A stretch of 64,000 bases of DNA from an uncultured Bryobacteraceae bacterium (GCA_938003835.1 CALKXJ010000002.1:1-64000); one strand, 5' to 3'. Positions 25,160 to 35,192 are shown, counted from the first letter of the stretch. Notes: generated from the sequence alone by a model not told the origin. Program-made: numbers and translations.

Positions 25160-26124
25160 GCTCCAAGTATCCGATTTTCGACCGTTCGCGGCTGAAGGTG
25201 AAGCCGCTTGCCGAACGCAAGAGCGATCTGAGCGTCGAGGCCTGGCTGGGGTTGGACGACCCCGCGCCGGAGTTCTCCCACCCGGAGCTCGCCCGGGTGG
25301 CGGCGCGCCTCGATGAAGCCCGCCGCCGGGGCGGCGCCCGAATTCTCATGATGGGCGCGCATCTGGTCCGCGCCGGTGTCAGCCGGCACCTGATCGATTT
25401 GATCGAACAGGGCTGGATCGACCACATCGCGATGAACGGCGCCGGGGCCATTCACGATTGGGAACTGGCCCGCATCGGCGCCACCACCGAGAGCGTTGCC
25501 CGCTACATCGCGACGGGCGAATTCGGCCTGTGGCGCGAGACCGGCGAGCTCAATGATGTGGTGCGCGAAGCGGCAGCCTGCTCGCTCGGCCTGGGGGAAA
25601 ACGTCGGGCGAAGGATCGCCCAAAGCGACTTTCCCTACCGCGACCTCAGCATTCTGGCGGCGGCCTGGCAAAGGTCGGTGCCCGCCACCGTGCACGTCGG
25701 CATCGGCTACGACATCCTCCACGAACATCCCAACTGCGACGGGGCGGCCTTCGGCGAAGCCAGTTACCGCGACTTCCTCATCTTTGCCCGCACGGTGGAG
25801 CGGCTCGAAGGCGGCGTGCTGCTCAGCTTCGGCTCCGCCGTCATGGCGCCCGAGGTTTATCTCAAGGCTCTGGCGATGGCGCGCAACGTGGCGCATCAGG
25901 AAGGGCGTGTGATCCGGCACTTCGCCACGGCGGTCTTCGACATCGTGCCGATCCGCGGCGACATCCATCGAGAGCTCGACAAGAGCGATCCCGGCTACTA
26001 CTTCCGGCCGCACAAGACGATCCTGGTGCGTACGGTGGCTGACGGCGGGGAGAGCTTCTATTTCTGCGGCCCGCACCGGGCGACGCTACCGGCGCTGTGG
26101 CGGCTGCTCCGGAGCTTCGAATGA
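25156..26124 (+). CDS. Deoxyhypusine-synthase-like protein
   Basis: The GTG at 25156 overlaps the HAD stop (GTGA) and gives 322 residues. ILMMGAHLVRAGVSRHLIDLI followed by WIDHIAMNGAGAIHDWELA resembles the NAD-binding core of deoxyhypusine/homospermidine-synthase-like proteins. I do not see the WGK-type catalytic lysine motif of true deoxyhypusine synthase near the C-terminus; LSFGSAVMAPEVYLKAL is found there instead. Bacteria lack eIF5A, so a different reaction is likely, perhaps an NAD-dependent redox step on a substrate supplied by the flanking sugar enzymes. Coupled to both neighbours by 4-nt overlaps. Confidence 0.65.
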   Translation: MSSKYPIFDRSRLKVKPLAERKSDLSVEAWLGLDDPAPEFSHPELARVAARLDEARRRGGARILMMGAHLVRAGVSRHLIDLIEQGWIDHIAMNGAGAIHDWELARIGATTESVARYIATGEFGLWRETGELNDVVREAAACSLGLGENVGRRIAQSDFPYRDLSILAAAWQRSVPATVHVGIGYDILHEHPNCDGAAFGEASYRDFLIFARTVERLEGGVLLSFGSAVMAPEVYLKALAMARNVAHQEGRVIRHFATAVFDIVPIRGDIHRELDKSDPGYYFRPHKTILVRTVADGGESFYFCGPHRATLPALWRLLRSFE

Positions 26125-27101
26125 ACGCGGGCGAAATCCTCGAGCGGTTGCGGAATCTGGCGGCGCTGGTTGTCGGCGACATTTGCCTTGATCGCTGGTG
26201 TGAATACGACCCGGCGGCCACGGAGCCCTCGCGCGAAACCGGCCTGGCGCGCATCGCGGTGGTCCGCACCGAGGTCACGCCCGGCGCCGGGGGCACGGTG
26301 GCCAACAACCTGGCGGCGCTGGGGGTCGCCCGGACGGCGGTTCTGGGCGCCATCGGCGAAGACGGCTTCGCCTACGAGCTCGTCGGCGCCCTTCGCGCCC
26401 GCCATATCGAGTCCGAGCTGCTGGTCACCAGCGCCAGGATCCAGACCTTCACCTACACGAAGCTGCTCAACGCCGAGACCGGCGTCGAGGACCTGCCCCG
26501 CGTCGACTTCATCAACAACCGTCCGCTGCCCGAAGAGCTGGAACGCGAAGTGGTCGATCGCCTCCGGCGCCACGCGCGGGACTTCGACGTCATCCTGGTG
26601 TCCGACCAGGCAGAGACGGCGCAGGGAGGCGTGGTGACCGCCGCGGTCCGGGAACTGCTTCGCGAGCTGGCCGCCGCGTTCCCGGAGAAGGTCTTCTGGG
26701 TGGACTCGCGCATGCGGGCGGAGCTGTTTCGCGGCGTCATTGTCAAGCCCAACCGGGAGGAGGCCGAGGCGGCCTGCCGCCGCGCCTTCGGCGAGGTCGA
26801 CTTCGAGCGGCTGCGGCGGCATGTCGGGGCGCCCTTTCTGGTGGTCACGCACGGCGCGCGCGGGGCGCTCGTGGTGACGCCGGAGGGCGAAAGCTGGGTG
26901 CCGACCCGTCCGGTGGCGAACCCCGTGGACATATGCGGCGCCGGCGACAGCTTCTCGGCCGGGGCGGCGCTGGCGCTGAGGGTCACCGGCTCTCCGATCG
27001 AGGCCGCGCGCTTCGGCAATCTCATCGCTTCGATCACCATCATGAAGAAGGGCACCGGTACGGCCTCGCCCGAAGAGGTGCTGAGAGCGGCGGCATGTTG
27101 A
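26121..27101 (+). CDS. PfkB-family kinase, HldE1/RfaE domain-I-like
   Basis: The ATG at 26121 overlaps the previous stop. The 326-residue kinase has an N-terminal VVGDICLDRW, a Gly-rich TPGAGGTVANNLAALG, and the catalytic-base motif CGAGDSFSAG with GAGD at 273-276. The N-terminal pattern matches the sugar-kinase half of HldE (D-glycero-beta-D-manno-heptose-7-phosphate kinase) better than fructokinase or ribokinase. It lacks the nucleotidyltransferase half. Substrate is probably a sugar-7-phosphate made by the GmhA-like isomerase encoded downstream, but this is inferred. Confidence 0.8.
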   Translation: MNAGEILERLRNLAALVVGDICLDRWCEYDPAATEPSRETGLARIAVVRTEVTPGAGGTVANNLAALGVARTAVLGAIGEDGFAYELVGALRARHIESELLVTSARIQTFTYTKLLNAETGVEDLPRVDFINNRPLPEELEREVVDRLRRHARDFDVILVSDQAETAQGGVVTAAVRELLRELAAAFPEKVFWVDSRMRAELFRGVIVKPNREEAEAACRRAFGEVDFERLRRHVGAPFLVVTHGARGALVVTPEGESWVPTRPVANPVDICGAGDSFSAGAALALRVTGSPIEAARFGNLIASITIMKKGTGTASPEEVLRAAAC

Positions 27102-27943
27102 CTTTGGCGATCGATATCGGCGGCACGAAGTTCTCCATGGCGCTCTTTGACGGCGAGCGCATGAAGCGGCGCGAATCCCGCGCCACGGACCGCGAAGGCG
27201 GGCGGGCCTGGATGATGGAGCAGATCCTGGCGATCGCCCGGCTCTGGCAGCAGGCAGAGCGGATTGAACGCTGCGGGATCGGCTTCGGCGGGCCGGTGAT
27301 CTTCCGCGAGCAACGCGTGGCGCTCTCGACCCACGTGGGCGGATGGAGCAATGTGCCGCTGGCGGCCGAGATCGAAGCCGAGCTCGGCATCCCGTGCGTC
27401 ATGGACAACGACGCCAACACGGGCGCACTGGGCGAAGCGCTGTACGGGGCGGGCGTCGGCTACGACCCGCTTTTCTACATGACGCTGTCCACCGGCATCG
27501 GCGGCGGCATCATCTCCGAGGGCCGCATCTGGCGGGGCGCTGATTCCTATGCCGGCGAGGTCGGCCACCTGACCACCCGCCCGGACGGCCCGGAATGCCT
27601 CTGCGGCGCGCGCGGATGCTATGAACGCATGTGCAGCGGCCTGTGGCTGGAACGCGATTACGGCCGCCCCGCCACAGAGCTCCTCAAAGATCCGGCCTTC
27701 GTCGCCCGCTACGTCGTCGATCTGGCGCTGGGCCTGAAGGCCGTCATCATGCTGCTCAATCCGGCGCGGATCGTCATCGGCGGCGGCATCAGCAAGGCGG
27801 GCGAGGCGCTGTTTGGGCCACTCCGGGCCGAACTCCGCCGGCAGATCACCTCTTGGTCGCAGGCACGGCTGGACGTCGTCCCGGCCGCGCTCGGCGACGA
27901 CAGCGTTCTTTACGGGGCGCTCGCACTGGCCGCGTCGCGATAG
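27095..27943 (+). CDS. ROK-family sugar kinase
   Basis: The ATG at 27095 overlaps the PfkB gene by 7 nt; 282 residues. The ATP-binding IDIGGTK is at residues 7-13, the catalytic Asp is in MDNDANTG (Asp106), and the ROK zinc site is complete, with His158 and Cys168-x-Cys170-x4-Cys175. No N-terminal helix-turn-helix is present, so this is a kinase and not a ROK repressor. Family members phosphorylate glucose, N-acetylmannosamine, allose and related sugars. It gives the operon a second sugar kinase. Confidence 0.87.
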   Translation: MLTLAIDIGGTKFSMALFDGERMKRRESRATDREGGRAWMMEQILAIARLWQQAERIERCGIGFGGPVIFREQRVALSTHVGGWSNVPLAAEIEAELGIPCVMDNDANTGALGEALYGAGVGYDPLFYMTLSTGIGGGIISEGRIWRGADSYAGEVGHLTTRPDGPECLCGARGCYERMCSGLWLERDYGRPATELLKDPAFVARYVVDLALGLKAVIMLLNPARIVIGGGISKAGEALFGPLRAELRRQITSWSQARLDVVPAALGDDSVLYGALALAASR

Positions 27944-27960
27944 GATCGGAAAGGAAGGTC

Positions 27961-28521
27961 ATGAATTATCCGGCGGAATACAGGAGCGAACTTCTGCGCG
28001 CGCTCGAGAGCATCGATCTGGCCAAGGTGGCGCAGGCCATCGAGTGGTTCCGCGAGGCGCGCCGCGAGGGCAAGACCATCTTCGTGTGCGGAAACGGCGG
28101 CAGCGCCGCCACGGCCTCGCACTTCGTCTGCGACATGGTCAAGGGCGCCAGCTTCAACCGTCCGGAGCGGTTCCGCATCCAGGCCCTCACCGACTCGCTA
28201 CCCACCATCACCGCGTACGCCAACGACCTAAGCTACGAGGTGGTTTTCGTCGAGCAGCTCAAGAACTTCGCCCAGCCGGGCGATCTGGTGGTGGCCATCA
28301 GCGGCTCGGGCAACTCTCCCAACGTCCTCCGCGCGGTGGAATACGCCAATTCGATCGGCTGCCGCACGCTGGCGCTCACGGGTCGCGACGGCGGGCGCCT
28401 GGGGGAGCTGGCCCAACTGAACCTGCATGTGCCGGTCATGCACATGGGCCGCATCGAAGACGCCCACCTGGTGATCTGCCACATGATCGCCTATCACTTC
28501 ATGGACGCCGAGAAGCCGTAA
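27961..28521 (+). CDS. gmhA: SIS-domain isomerase, GmhA-like (phosphoheptose isomerase)
   Basis: A 186-residue single SIS domain with FVCGNGGSAATASHFVCDM, AISGSGNSPNVLRAVEYA and the C-terminal helix IEDAHLVICHMIAYHF, all matching GmhA/DiaA-type proteins. GmhA converts sedoheptulose 7-phosphate to D-glycero-D-manno-heptose 7-phosphate. DiaA-type replication regulators share this fold, but the sugar-operon context favours GmhA. GGAAAGGAAGG precedes the ATG at 27961. Confidence 0.85.
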   Translation: MNYPAEYRSELLRALESIDLAKVAQAIEWFREARREGKTIFVCGNGGSAATASHFVCDMVKGASFNRPERFRIQALTDSLPTITAYANDLSYEVVFVEQLKNFAQPGDLVVAISGSGNSPNVLRAVEYANSIGCRTLALTGRDGGRLGELAQLNLHVPVMHMGRIEDAHLVICHMIAYHFMDAEKP

Positions 28522-28555
28522 GGCGCCGGGCCGGTGATATCGTGGAGGAGACTCT

Positions 28556-29034
28556 ATGGAGCTCAAGGTCGTTCGTCTGGAAATTCCCGAAGGCGGCAAC
28601 ATCATCGTCGGACACACGCACTTCATCAAGACCGTCGAAGACGTCTATGAGGCCATCGTGAACACGGTGCCGCAGATGAAGTTCGGCATCGCCTTCAACG
28701 AGGCCTCGGGGCCGTGCCTGGTGCGGGCCGACGGCAACGACGAGACGCTCAAGGCGCTGGCGATCCGCAACGCGCAGGCCATCGGCGCCGGCCATACCTT
28801 CGTCATCGCGCTGCGCGAGGGCTATCCGATCAATATTCTTGGCCGGCTCAAGGAAGTGCCCGAGGTTTGCACCATCCACTGCGCCACCGCCAATCCGGTC
28901 GAGGTCGTCGTGGCCGAGACCGAGCAGGGGCGCGGCGTACTGGGCGTCATCGACGGCTCGAGCCCCAAAGGGGTGGAGAGCGAGCAGGACGTGGCGCACC
29001 GCAAGGAATTCCTCCGCAAAATCGGCTACAAGCG

Positions 29035-29038
<4 letters not shown>
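28556..29038 (+). CDS. Adenosine-specific-kinase family protein (DUF355)
   Basis: The 160-residue protein is the normal length for this small family, described from hyperthermophile structures as adenosine-binding. Recognisable stretches are [37 protein letters not shown] and [19 protein letters not shown], followed by [13 protein letters not shown]. Its physiological role is not established. A GGAGGAG site (28543-28549) lies ahead of the ATG, and its stop overlaps the next start (ATGA). Its place in a sugar-phosphate operon suggests binding or phosphorylation of a nucleoside-linked intermediate; that is inference only. Confidence 0.82.
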
Positions 29039-30057
<1,019 letters not shown>

Positions 30058-30113
30058 GGCCCGCGCTTGACCGCGCCGGGGCGATCCCCTAGCTGAGAGG
30101 AGCTGGAGGAGCC

Positions 30114-30641
30114 ATGGAAATTCTCACCGCAGAACAGGCGGAGTCTCTGACGGGGTTGGTGCTCGGGGGCCTTCAGAACGAATGGCAGACTACCCGGAAG
30201 GTGATTCTGGCGATTCCGGCCGAAAAGGCGTCGTACCGGCCGGACGAGAAGTCGCGCAGCGCGATGGAGCTGGCCTGGCACATCGCCGCCTCGGAGGTCT
30301 GGTTCCTGGAAGGCGTGCTGGCCGGGGAGTGGCCAAAGGAGGCCGGCATGCCCGAGGAAGTTCGCACACCGGCCGATATCGTCACCTGGTACGAGCGGAC
30401 CGCGCCGGGACTCATCGAGAAGATCCGGGCGCTCCCGGGCGCAGTGCTGGCCGAGACGATGGATTTCTTCGGCCTCTTTCGCGCCTCCCGGGCGCTGTTT
30501 CTGCACATGGACTGGCTGCACGTGGTTCACCACCGCGGCCAGCTCTCGACCTATCTCCGGCCGATGGGGGCAAAGGTGCCGTCCATCTACGGGCCGAGCG
30601 GCGACCAGGAGATGCCGCCCGCAGGCGAGAGCGCGGGCTGA
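30114..30641 (+). CDS. DinB-family protein
   Basis: A 175-residue four-helix-bundle protein of the DinB/YfiT type. Three His candidates for metal binding are visible: one in ELAWHIAASEVW and two in WLHVVHHRGQLSTYLR, the family-typical C-terminal signature. DinB proteins are metal-binding and some are thiol-dependent (bacillithiol or mycothiol) S-transferases; a specific reaction cannot be assigned. AGGAGCTGGAGGAG precedes the ATG. It stands apart from the upstream operon by 56 nt and converges with the DnaC-like gene. Confidence 0.85.
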   Translation: MEILTAEQAESLTGLVLGGLQNEWQTTRKVILAIPAEKASYRPDEKSRSAMELAWHIAASEVWFLEGVLAGEWPKEAGMPEEVRTPADIVTWYERTAPGLIEKIRALPGAVLAETMDFFGLFRASRALFLHMDWLHVVHHRGQLSTYLRPMGAKVPSIYGPSGDQEMPPAGESAG

Positions 30642-30646
30642 GAGCG

Positions 30647-31426
30647 CTAGAGTCCGGGCATCCGCGCCTTGCGCAAGCGATAGTCCTCGGCGCCGCGAGT
30701 CGAAATCAGCCGGCACATCTCGAACAGGCGGGACCGCGCCCGCGGGCCGATCCTCTCCGCCAGATAGTACTTGCCGGTTATCTCCCCGGCGACGCCTCCG
30801 GGCAACGGCGCATCGCCCGCCTCCGGATCCCGCAGGTTGCTGGTGGCCAGCAACGGTTTGCCGTGGTTGGCGCGGTAGGTAATGATCTGCGTGATCGTGT
30901 CCTCAACCCATTCGGTGACGCGATGGGCGCCCAGATCGTCGAGCAGCAGCACTTCGGCCTCGAGCGCCACGCGATAAGCCTCGCGGTCGCTCGCTCCGGA
31001 TGCGGGGTCGTAGCCGGAACGGATCTTTTCAAGCAGGTGTTGATAGTCGAAAAAGACGCCCTCGACGCCCCAGCGCGAGATGAGCGCGCGCAGCACGGCA
31101 ACGGCCAGGTGTGTCTTTCCGGTGCCCGGCTCGCCCAGGAAGAGCAGCCCGCGGCGCGTCGTGCCCGGCAGGAAGTCGCGCACGTAGGCCCGCGCGGCGG
31201 TGACGGCAGCGGTCAGAATGCGATTGGCGACCGGGTTGTCGGGCAGCGTGGAGAAATTGGCGAAAGAGGCTTCCCGGTACAGGGGCGGGATGCCGGCTCT
31301 TTCCTCCAGGCGGCGCGCCCGGTCCGTCAGGGCGCACTCGCAGCGCTCCACCCCGGTGATGCCGTCACGGTCAAGGACCTTCCACCCGGTGCCCCCGCAC
31401 AGCGGGCACTCGACGTCGGCACTCAT
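30647..31426 (-). CDS. DnaC/DnaI-like helicase-loader ATPase
   Basis: A 259-residue AAA+ protein. An N-terminal zinc-binding stretch (CPLCGGTGW ... CECAL) precedes Walker A FLGEPGTGKTHLA and Walker B VLLLDDLGAH, with sensor-1 LLATSN and a C-terminal ERIGPRARSRLFEMC arginine-finger region. This is the usual layout of DnaC/DnaI/IstB-type proteins that load DnaB helicase. There is no adjacent transposase, so it is not an IstB of an insertion sequence. It is monocistronic, divergent from fur and convergent with dinB. Confidence 0.88.
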   Translation of the reverse strand: MSADVECPLCGGTGWKVLDRDGITGVERCECALTDRARRLEERAGIPPLYREASFANFSTLPDNPVANRILTAAVTAARAYVRDFLPGTTRRGLLFLGEPGTGKTHLAVAVLRALISRWGVEGVFFDYQHLLEKIRSGYDPASGASDREAYRVALEAEVLLLDDLGAHRVTEWVEDTITQIITYRANHGKPLLATSNLRDPEAGDAPLPGGVAGEITGKYYLAERIGPRARSRLFEMCRLISTRGAEDYRLRKARMPGL

Positions 31427-31513
31427 CGTCTCATGGTAGCCTTTGGAGCGGACTCGAGGGACGCCACGCGGTATAGTGGAGGGAAAGGTCCGTCACTGGC
31501 GGCAGGCGATCGT

Positions 31514-32029
31514 ATGGCCCCGAAGAGCATCAAAACGTCTCTCGCGCAGCGCGGCGTGCGGCTCACCCGGCAGCGGCAGATCCTGCTCGATCTGATCGAC
31601 GGCTCCGGCAAACATCTCGACGCGGAAGCCCTCTACCAGCTTGCTCGGGCCAAGGACCCGAAGATCAATCGCGTCACCGTCTACCGGACTCTGAAAATGC
31701 TCAAGGAGACCCGGCTGATCGACGAACTCGATCTGATGCACCTCGAGGGAGACCAGCATTACTACGAGACGCGGCTCAAGCAGGAGCATGCTCACGTCAT
31801 CTGCCTGAATTGCGGCAAGGTAGAGGAGTTTTTCGGCGAGCCGTTACAGCGGCTCCGGCACCAGGTGGAGAAGAACCTCGGCTTCCAGGTGGTGCTGGCA
31901 CGCACCGAAATCGGCGGCTACTGCTCGCACTGCCAGCTCCTCCGCGCGCGCGAGCTGGAAGAGGCCAAAGCCCTGCCGGTGCCCGTCGTCAAGTCCCGGG
32001 GGCGCCGCGCCGCCTCGCCGACGGCATGA
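31514..32029 (+). CDS. Fur-family metal-dependent repressor
   Basis: A 171-residue regulator: winged helix at about 10-85 (GVRLTRQRQILLDLIDG, INRVTVYRTLKML) and a dimerisation domain with HAHVICLNCGKVEEF and GGYCSHC, which give the two CxxC pairs of the structural zinc site. Fur, PerR and Zur share this layout and cannot be separated safely here. A basic tail (KSRGRRAASPTA) extends the C-terminus. TATAGT at 31472-31477 may be its -10 box. Its stop overlaps the start of the FHA-GAF-PP2C gene by 4 nt, an unusual coupling. Confidence 0.9.
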   Translation: MAPKSIKTSLAQRGVRLTRQRQILLDLIDGSGKHLDAEALYQLARAKDPKINRVTVYRTLKMLKETRLIDELDLMHLEGDQHYYETRLKQEHAHVICLNCGKVEEFFGEPLQRLRHQVEKNLGFQVVLARTEIGGYCSHCQLLRARELEEAKALPVPVVKSRGRRAASPTA

Positions 32030-33699
32030 TGAACCCGCCGGGCGACAGACCGCGCCGCCAGGCCTGCCTGATCGTTACCAGCCCGTCGGGACACCGGCGA
32101 CGGATCGCTCTCGAGAAGACGCCGTTCACCATCGGCCGGCAGCCTGACAACGATCTGGTGATCCGCGACACCCGTGCCTCCCGGCGCCATGCCCAGATCA
32201 TCGAGGAAGACGGCGCGTATGTGATTGAGGATCTCGAGAGCAAGCACGGCGTGACGGTCAACGGGGAACGCATTCGCCGGCGCGCCCTCCGGCCCGGCGA
32301 TGTGATCCGTCTGGGCTTCGAAGACTCCGATGAGCTGACGTTCACGCTCGAGGCGCCGGAGCTGGGCCGCCTGCTCGAGAATCTGCCTGACGCCGGTGCG
32401 GTGCCGGCGGCGGCGCAGAACCTGATCAAGCTCCGGGCGGTGCTCGAGGTCGCCCGGGCCTTGCAAAGCTCGCTTTCGACCGACGATGTGCTCGCCGCCG
32501 TCGTCGACGCGGCTCTCACCATCACCGGCACGGAGCGGGGCTTCCTGCTGCTCAAGGAAGGCGAGGATTTGGGGATCCGCGTCGCGCGCGATTCGAGCGG
32601 CATGAGCCTTCCCAAGGAGGCCCTCCAGGTGCCCACACGCCTGATTCACCGCGCACTCCGAGAGCGGCGCGAGCTGCTGTCGATGAACTTCGACCCCTTC
32701 GGCGGCGTGCGGCCGGACGGCTCGGTGGCCAATCTCGAGCTGCGGAGCGTGGTGGCCGTGCCGCTCGTCCGGGTGCGGACTTCCGATCCCGGCGAAACGA
32801 TGACCACGAGCCTCAACGAGACCGTGGGCCTGATCTATCTGGACTCCCGCCGGGCTTCGGCGGATCTTTCGGCCGGAAACCGCGAACTGCTCCAGTCGCT
32901 TGCCATCGAGGCCTCGACGATACTGGAGAACGCGCGGCTGCTCGAGCAGGAACGCGCCCGGCAGGCGCTCGAGGAGGAGTTGCGCATCGCGCGGCTGATC
33001 CAGCAGAGCCTGCTGCCGGACCGGTTGCCGGCCGGCGGCTGGTTCCGGGCGGCCGGCTCGAGCATCGCCTCGCGCCAGGTCGGGGGCGACTATTACGACG
33101 TCATCCAGATCGGCCCGGAAGCCTGGTCGGCCGTCGTCGCCGATGTCTGCGGCAAAGGGGTCAGCTCGGCGCTGCTTGCGGCCCTGCTGCAAGGCGCGGC
33201 ACTCCGCTCGGCCGGCGAACCCGGGGAGATCGAGGAGATGTTCGCGCAGCTCAACCGGTTCCTGCTCGAACGGACCCAGGGGGAGAAGTACGCGACCCTC
33301 TTCTACGCCGTGCTTCGCTCCGGCGGAGAGCTCGAATGGGCCAACGCGGCGCACTGTCCTCCGCTCGTGGTGCGGCGCTCCGGCGCCATCGAGCTGCTCG
33401 AGCCGACGGGGCTGCCCGTGGGCATGCTCGAATCGGCGGCGTACGAGGTCAAGCGCGAGCGCCTGGCGCCGGGCGACAAGTTGGTCATTTACACGGATGG
33501 GCTGACCGAAGCGCGCAACCCGCAGGGGCAGTTCTTCGAGACGCCGCGCCTGCACCGGCTGGTCCGCGAGAACGCGCAGGCAAGCTGCACCGAGCTGCAT
33601 GCGCTGCTCGTCCAGGAGCTCGATCGCTTCACCGGCGGCGCCCCGCAAGCCGACGACGTGACGCTGCTCGTGGTGGAATACCAGCCGGAGAGCGCCTGA
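32026..33699 (+). CDS. FHA-GAF-SpoIIE (PP2C) phosphatase
   Basis: A 557-residue signalling protein. An FHA domain occupies residues 12-110, with FTIGRQPDND, Ser52-x2-His55 and Asn79 for phosphothreonine binding. A GAF domain follows (about 130-300, ITGTERGFLLLKEG), then a linker helix (EEELRIARLIQQSLLP) and a PP2C/SpoIIE-RsbU phosphatase domain with metal-binding GGDYYD, VADVCGKGV, IYTDGLTEA and QADDVTLLVV. Such proteins usually dephosphorylate an anti-anti-sigma factor in a partner-switching system, but no such partner gene lies nearby. ATGA overlap with fur implies a joint transcript. Confidence 0.9.
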   Translation: MMNPPGDRPRRQACLIVTSPSGHRRRIALEKTPFTIGRQPDNDLVIRDTRASRRHAQIIEEDGAYVIEDLESKHGVTVNGERIRRRALRPGDVIRLGFEDSDELTFTLEAPELGRLLENLPDAGAVPAAAQNLIKLRAVLEVARALQSSLSTDDVLAAVVDAALTITGTERGFLLLKEGEDLGIRVARDSSGMSLPKEALQVPTRLIHRALRERRELLSMNFDPFGGVRPDGSVANLELRSVVAVPLVRVRTSDPGETMTTSLNETVGLIYLDSRRASADLSAGNRELLQSLAIEASTILENARLLEQERARQALEEELRIARLIQQSLLPDRLPAGGWFRAAGSSIASRQVGGDYYDVIQIGPEAWSAVVADVCGKGVSSALLAALLQGAALRSAGEPGEIEEMFAQLNRFLLERTQGEKYATLFYAVLRSGGELEWANAAHCPPLVVRRSGAIELLEPTGLPVGMLESAAYEVKRERLAPGDKLVIYTDGLTEARNPQGQFFETPRLHRLVRENAQASCTELHALLVQELDRFTGGAPQADDVTLLVVEYQPESA

Positions 33700-33723
33700 G
33701 TCTTGAGTCGTCCGCCCACCGGC

Positions 33724-35010
33724 TCACTCGACGATCGCCTGCGTCGCCAGCACCCGGAATTTCTCGTGCAAGCGCAGGTTGCCGCTCGGGTGAAGCTGCG
33801 TCATGAACACTCCGATCAGCTCCTCCTGCGGGTCGATGAAGAAGTCCGTGTAGAAGAATCCGCCCCAGCCATAGCGGCCGATGCTCGCCAGCTCTTTGAG
33901 ATCCCGCTCATCGCGGATGATGCCGAAGCCAAGCCCGAAGCCCAGATTCGCCTCGACGGGGCCCACGTGGTTCGTCGTCATCAGTTCGACCGTCTTCGGA
34001 CTCAGCAGCCGAATGCCATCGAACTCGCCACCGTTGAGGAGCATCTGGGCGAAACGGGCATAGTCCTCGGCGGTCGAGACCAGGCCGGCGCCGCCGGAGA
34101 AATACCGTTTCGGGCTTTGGTAGGGGTAGGTGGCGGAGTAGACGAGGCCCACATCGCCGGGGATCGGCCCGTCGGGGGCGCGGCGAATCGGCCCGTCCTG
34201 CTCGCGCTGATAGACCACCGCCAGGCGTTGCACCTGGTCGTCGGGCACGAAGAACTGCGTGTCCTCCATGCCGAGCGGCTCGAAAATCCGCTTCCGGAAG
34301 AACTCCTCGAGCGTCATGCCGGAGACGGCCTCGACGAGCGCGCCGAGCACGTCGGTGGAAAGCCCGTATTCGTAGCGTTCGCCGGGATGATGGACCAGCG
34401 GCAGCCTGGCGAGGATCTTCATCTTCTCGCGCAGCGTGCCCTCCTCTTCCACCAGCCCGTGGGGGACGCCCGCCTCCTTGTAGGCCATGCCCAACCGCTT
34501 GTTCCAGTGATAGGTCAGGCCGGAGGTGTGGGTCAGCAGGTGGCGGATGGTGATCGGCCCCCGCGCCGGCTGCGGCTCGGTTTCGGCGGACCCCTCGGGC
34601 GGGAGCACCTTCATCTGGGCAAACTCCGGCAGGTAGAGCGAGACCGGGTCGCTCAACAGGAACCTGCCCTCCTCGTACAACATCATGACGGCGACGCTGG
34701 TCACCGGCTTGGTCATGGAAGCGATGCGGAACAGCGTGTCGGTACGCATCGGCCGCTTGGCTTCGACGTCCCGCATGCCGTAGGCTTTGAAATGCGCGAT
34801 GGCGCCGCGGCGGGCCACGAGCGTGACGGCGCCGGCGATCTGGCGTTTGGCGACGTGCTCCTCCATGACGGCGTCGATTCGCGCCAGCCGGTCGGAGGCG
34901 AGTCCCACCTCCTCCGGGTTGACGACGTCGAGGCCTTCAGGGCGCACCGTCACGACGAGCAGCAACAGCAGACAGGCCAACCGGCCCGGAAGACTCACAG
35001 CCTGGCTCAT
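33724..35010 (-). CDS. Serine beta-lactamase-like esterase (EstB/family VIII type)
   Basis: A 428-residue protein with an N-terminal hydrophobic signal (about 8-24). The nucleophile motif is Ser98-Met-Thr-Lys101 in IASMTKPVTSVA. The second motif is YEYGLSTDVLGAL, which resembles the Y-x-x of EstB-type esterases more than the YxN of class C beta-lactamases. GRYGWGGFFYTDFF supplies the W/H-x-G-type third motif. Likely a periplasmic esterase or D-aminopeptidase-like hydrolase; antibiotic hydrolysis is not implied. Confidence 0.85.
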   Translation of the reverse strand: MSQAVSLPGRLACLLLLLVVTVRPEGLDVVNPEEVGLASDRLARIDAVMEEHVAKRQIAGAVTLVARRGAIAHFKAYGMRDVEAKRPMRTDTLFRIASMTKPVTSVAVMMLYEEGRFLLSDPVSLYLPEFAQMKVLPPEGSAETEPQPARGPITIRHLLTHTSGLTYHWNKRLGMAYKEAGVPHGLVEEEGTLREKMKILARLPLVHHPGERYEYGLSTDVLGALVEAVSGMTLEEFFRKRIFEPLGMEDTQFFVPDDQVQRLAVVYQREQDGPIRRAPDGPIPGDVGLVYSATYPYQSPKRYFSGGAGLVSTAEDYARFAQMLLNGGEFDGIRLLSPKTVELMTTNHVGPVEANLGFGLGFGIIRDERDLKELASIGRYGWGGFFYTDFFIDPQEELIGVFMTQLHPSGNLRLHEKFRVLATQAIVE

Positions 35011-35192
35011 CGATCTCCTCGATTCCGACCGTTCAATTGTAGCCGAGCGCCCGGCGGTTTCCGAAGCCGCCCGGTGCGGCGCTTCTTGAGAAGCGAAAGC
35101 AGATTGTATTATCCTGAAACAGAGTCTGAGTCTCAGGCGTCACCCACTCAGATCACGTAGAAACGAAGAAACACTCGGAAGGAGCTTGCGTG

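Noticed and set aside
30091-30113. CTGAGAGGAGC stretch upstream of dinB as a TPP riboswitch fragment
   Set aside because: The rest of the conserved thi-box and the pairing stems are absent, and DinB has no thiamine link.
30647-31426. DnaC-like ATPase as the IstB partner of an insertion element
   Set aside because: No IstA-like transposase or terminal inverted repeats nearby; the N-terminal zinc motif fits a helicase loader.
31918-33648. Long open frame on the minus strand opposite the FHA-GAF-PP2C gene
   Set aside because: The plus-strand frame has three complete recognisable domains. The antisense frame is His/Arg/Gly-rich with no motifs, the usual shadow of GC-rich coding DNA.
33703-35160. 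485-codon open frame antisense to the EstB-like gene
   Set aside because: The esterase carries its SxxK and Tyr motifs in order; the antisense product has no recognisable feature.
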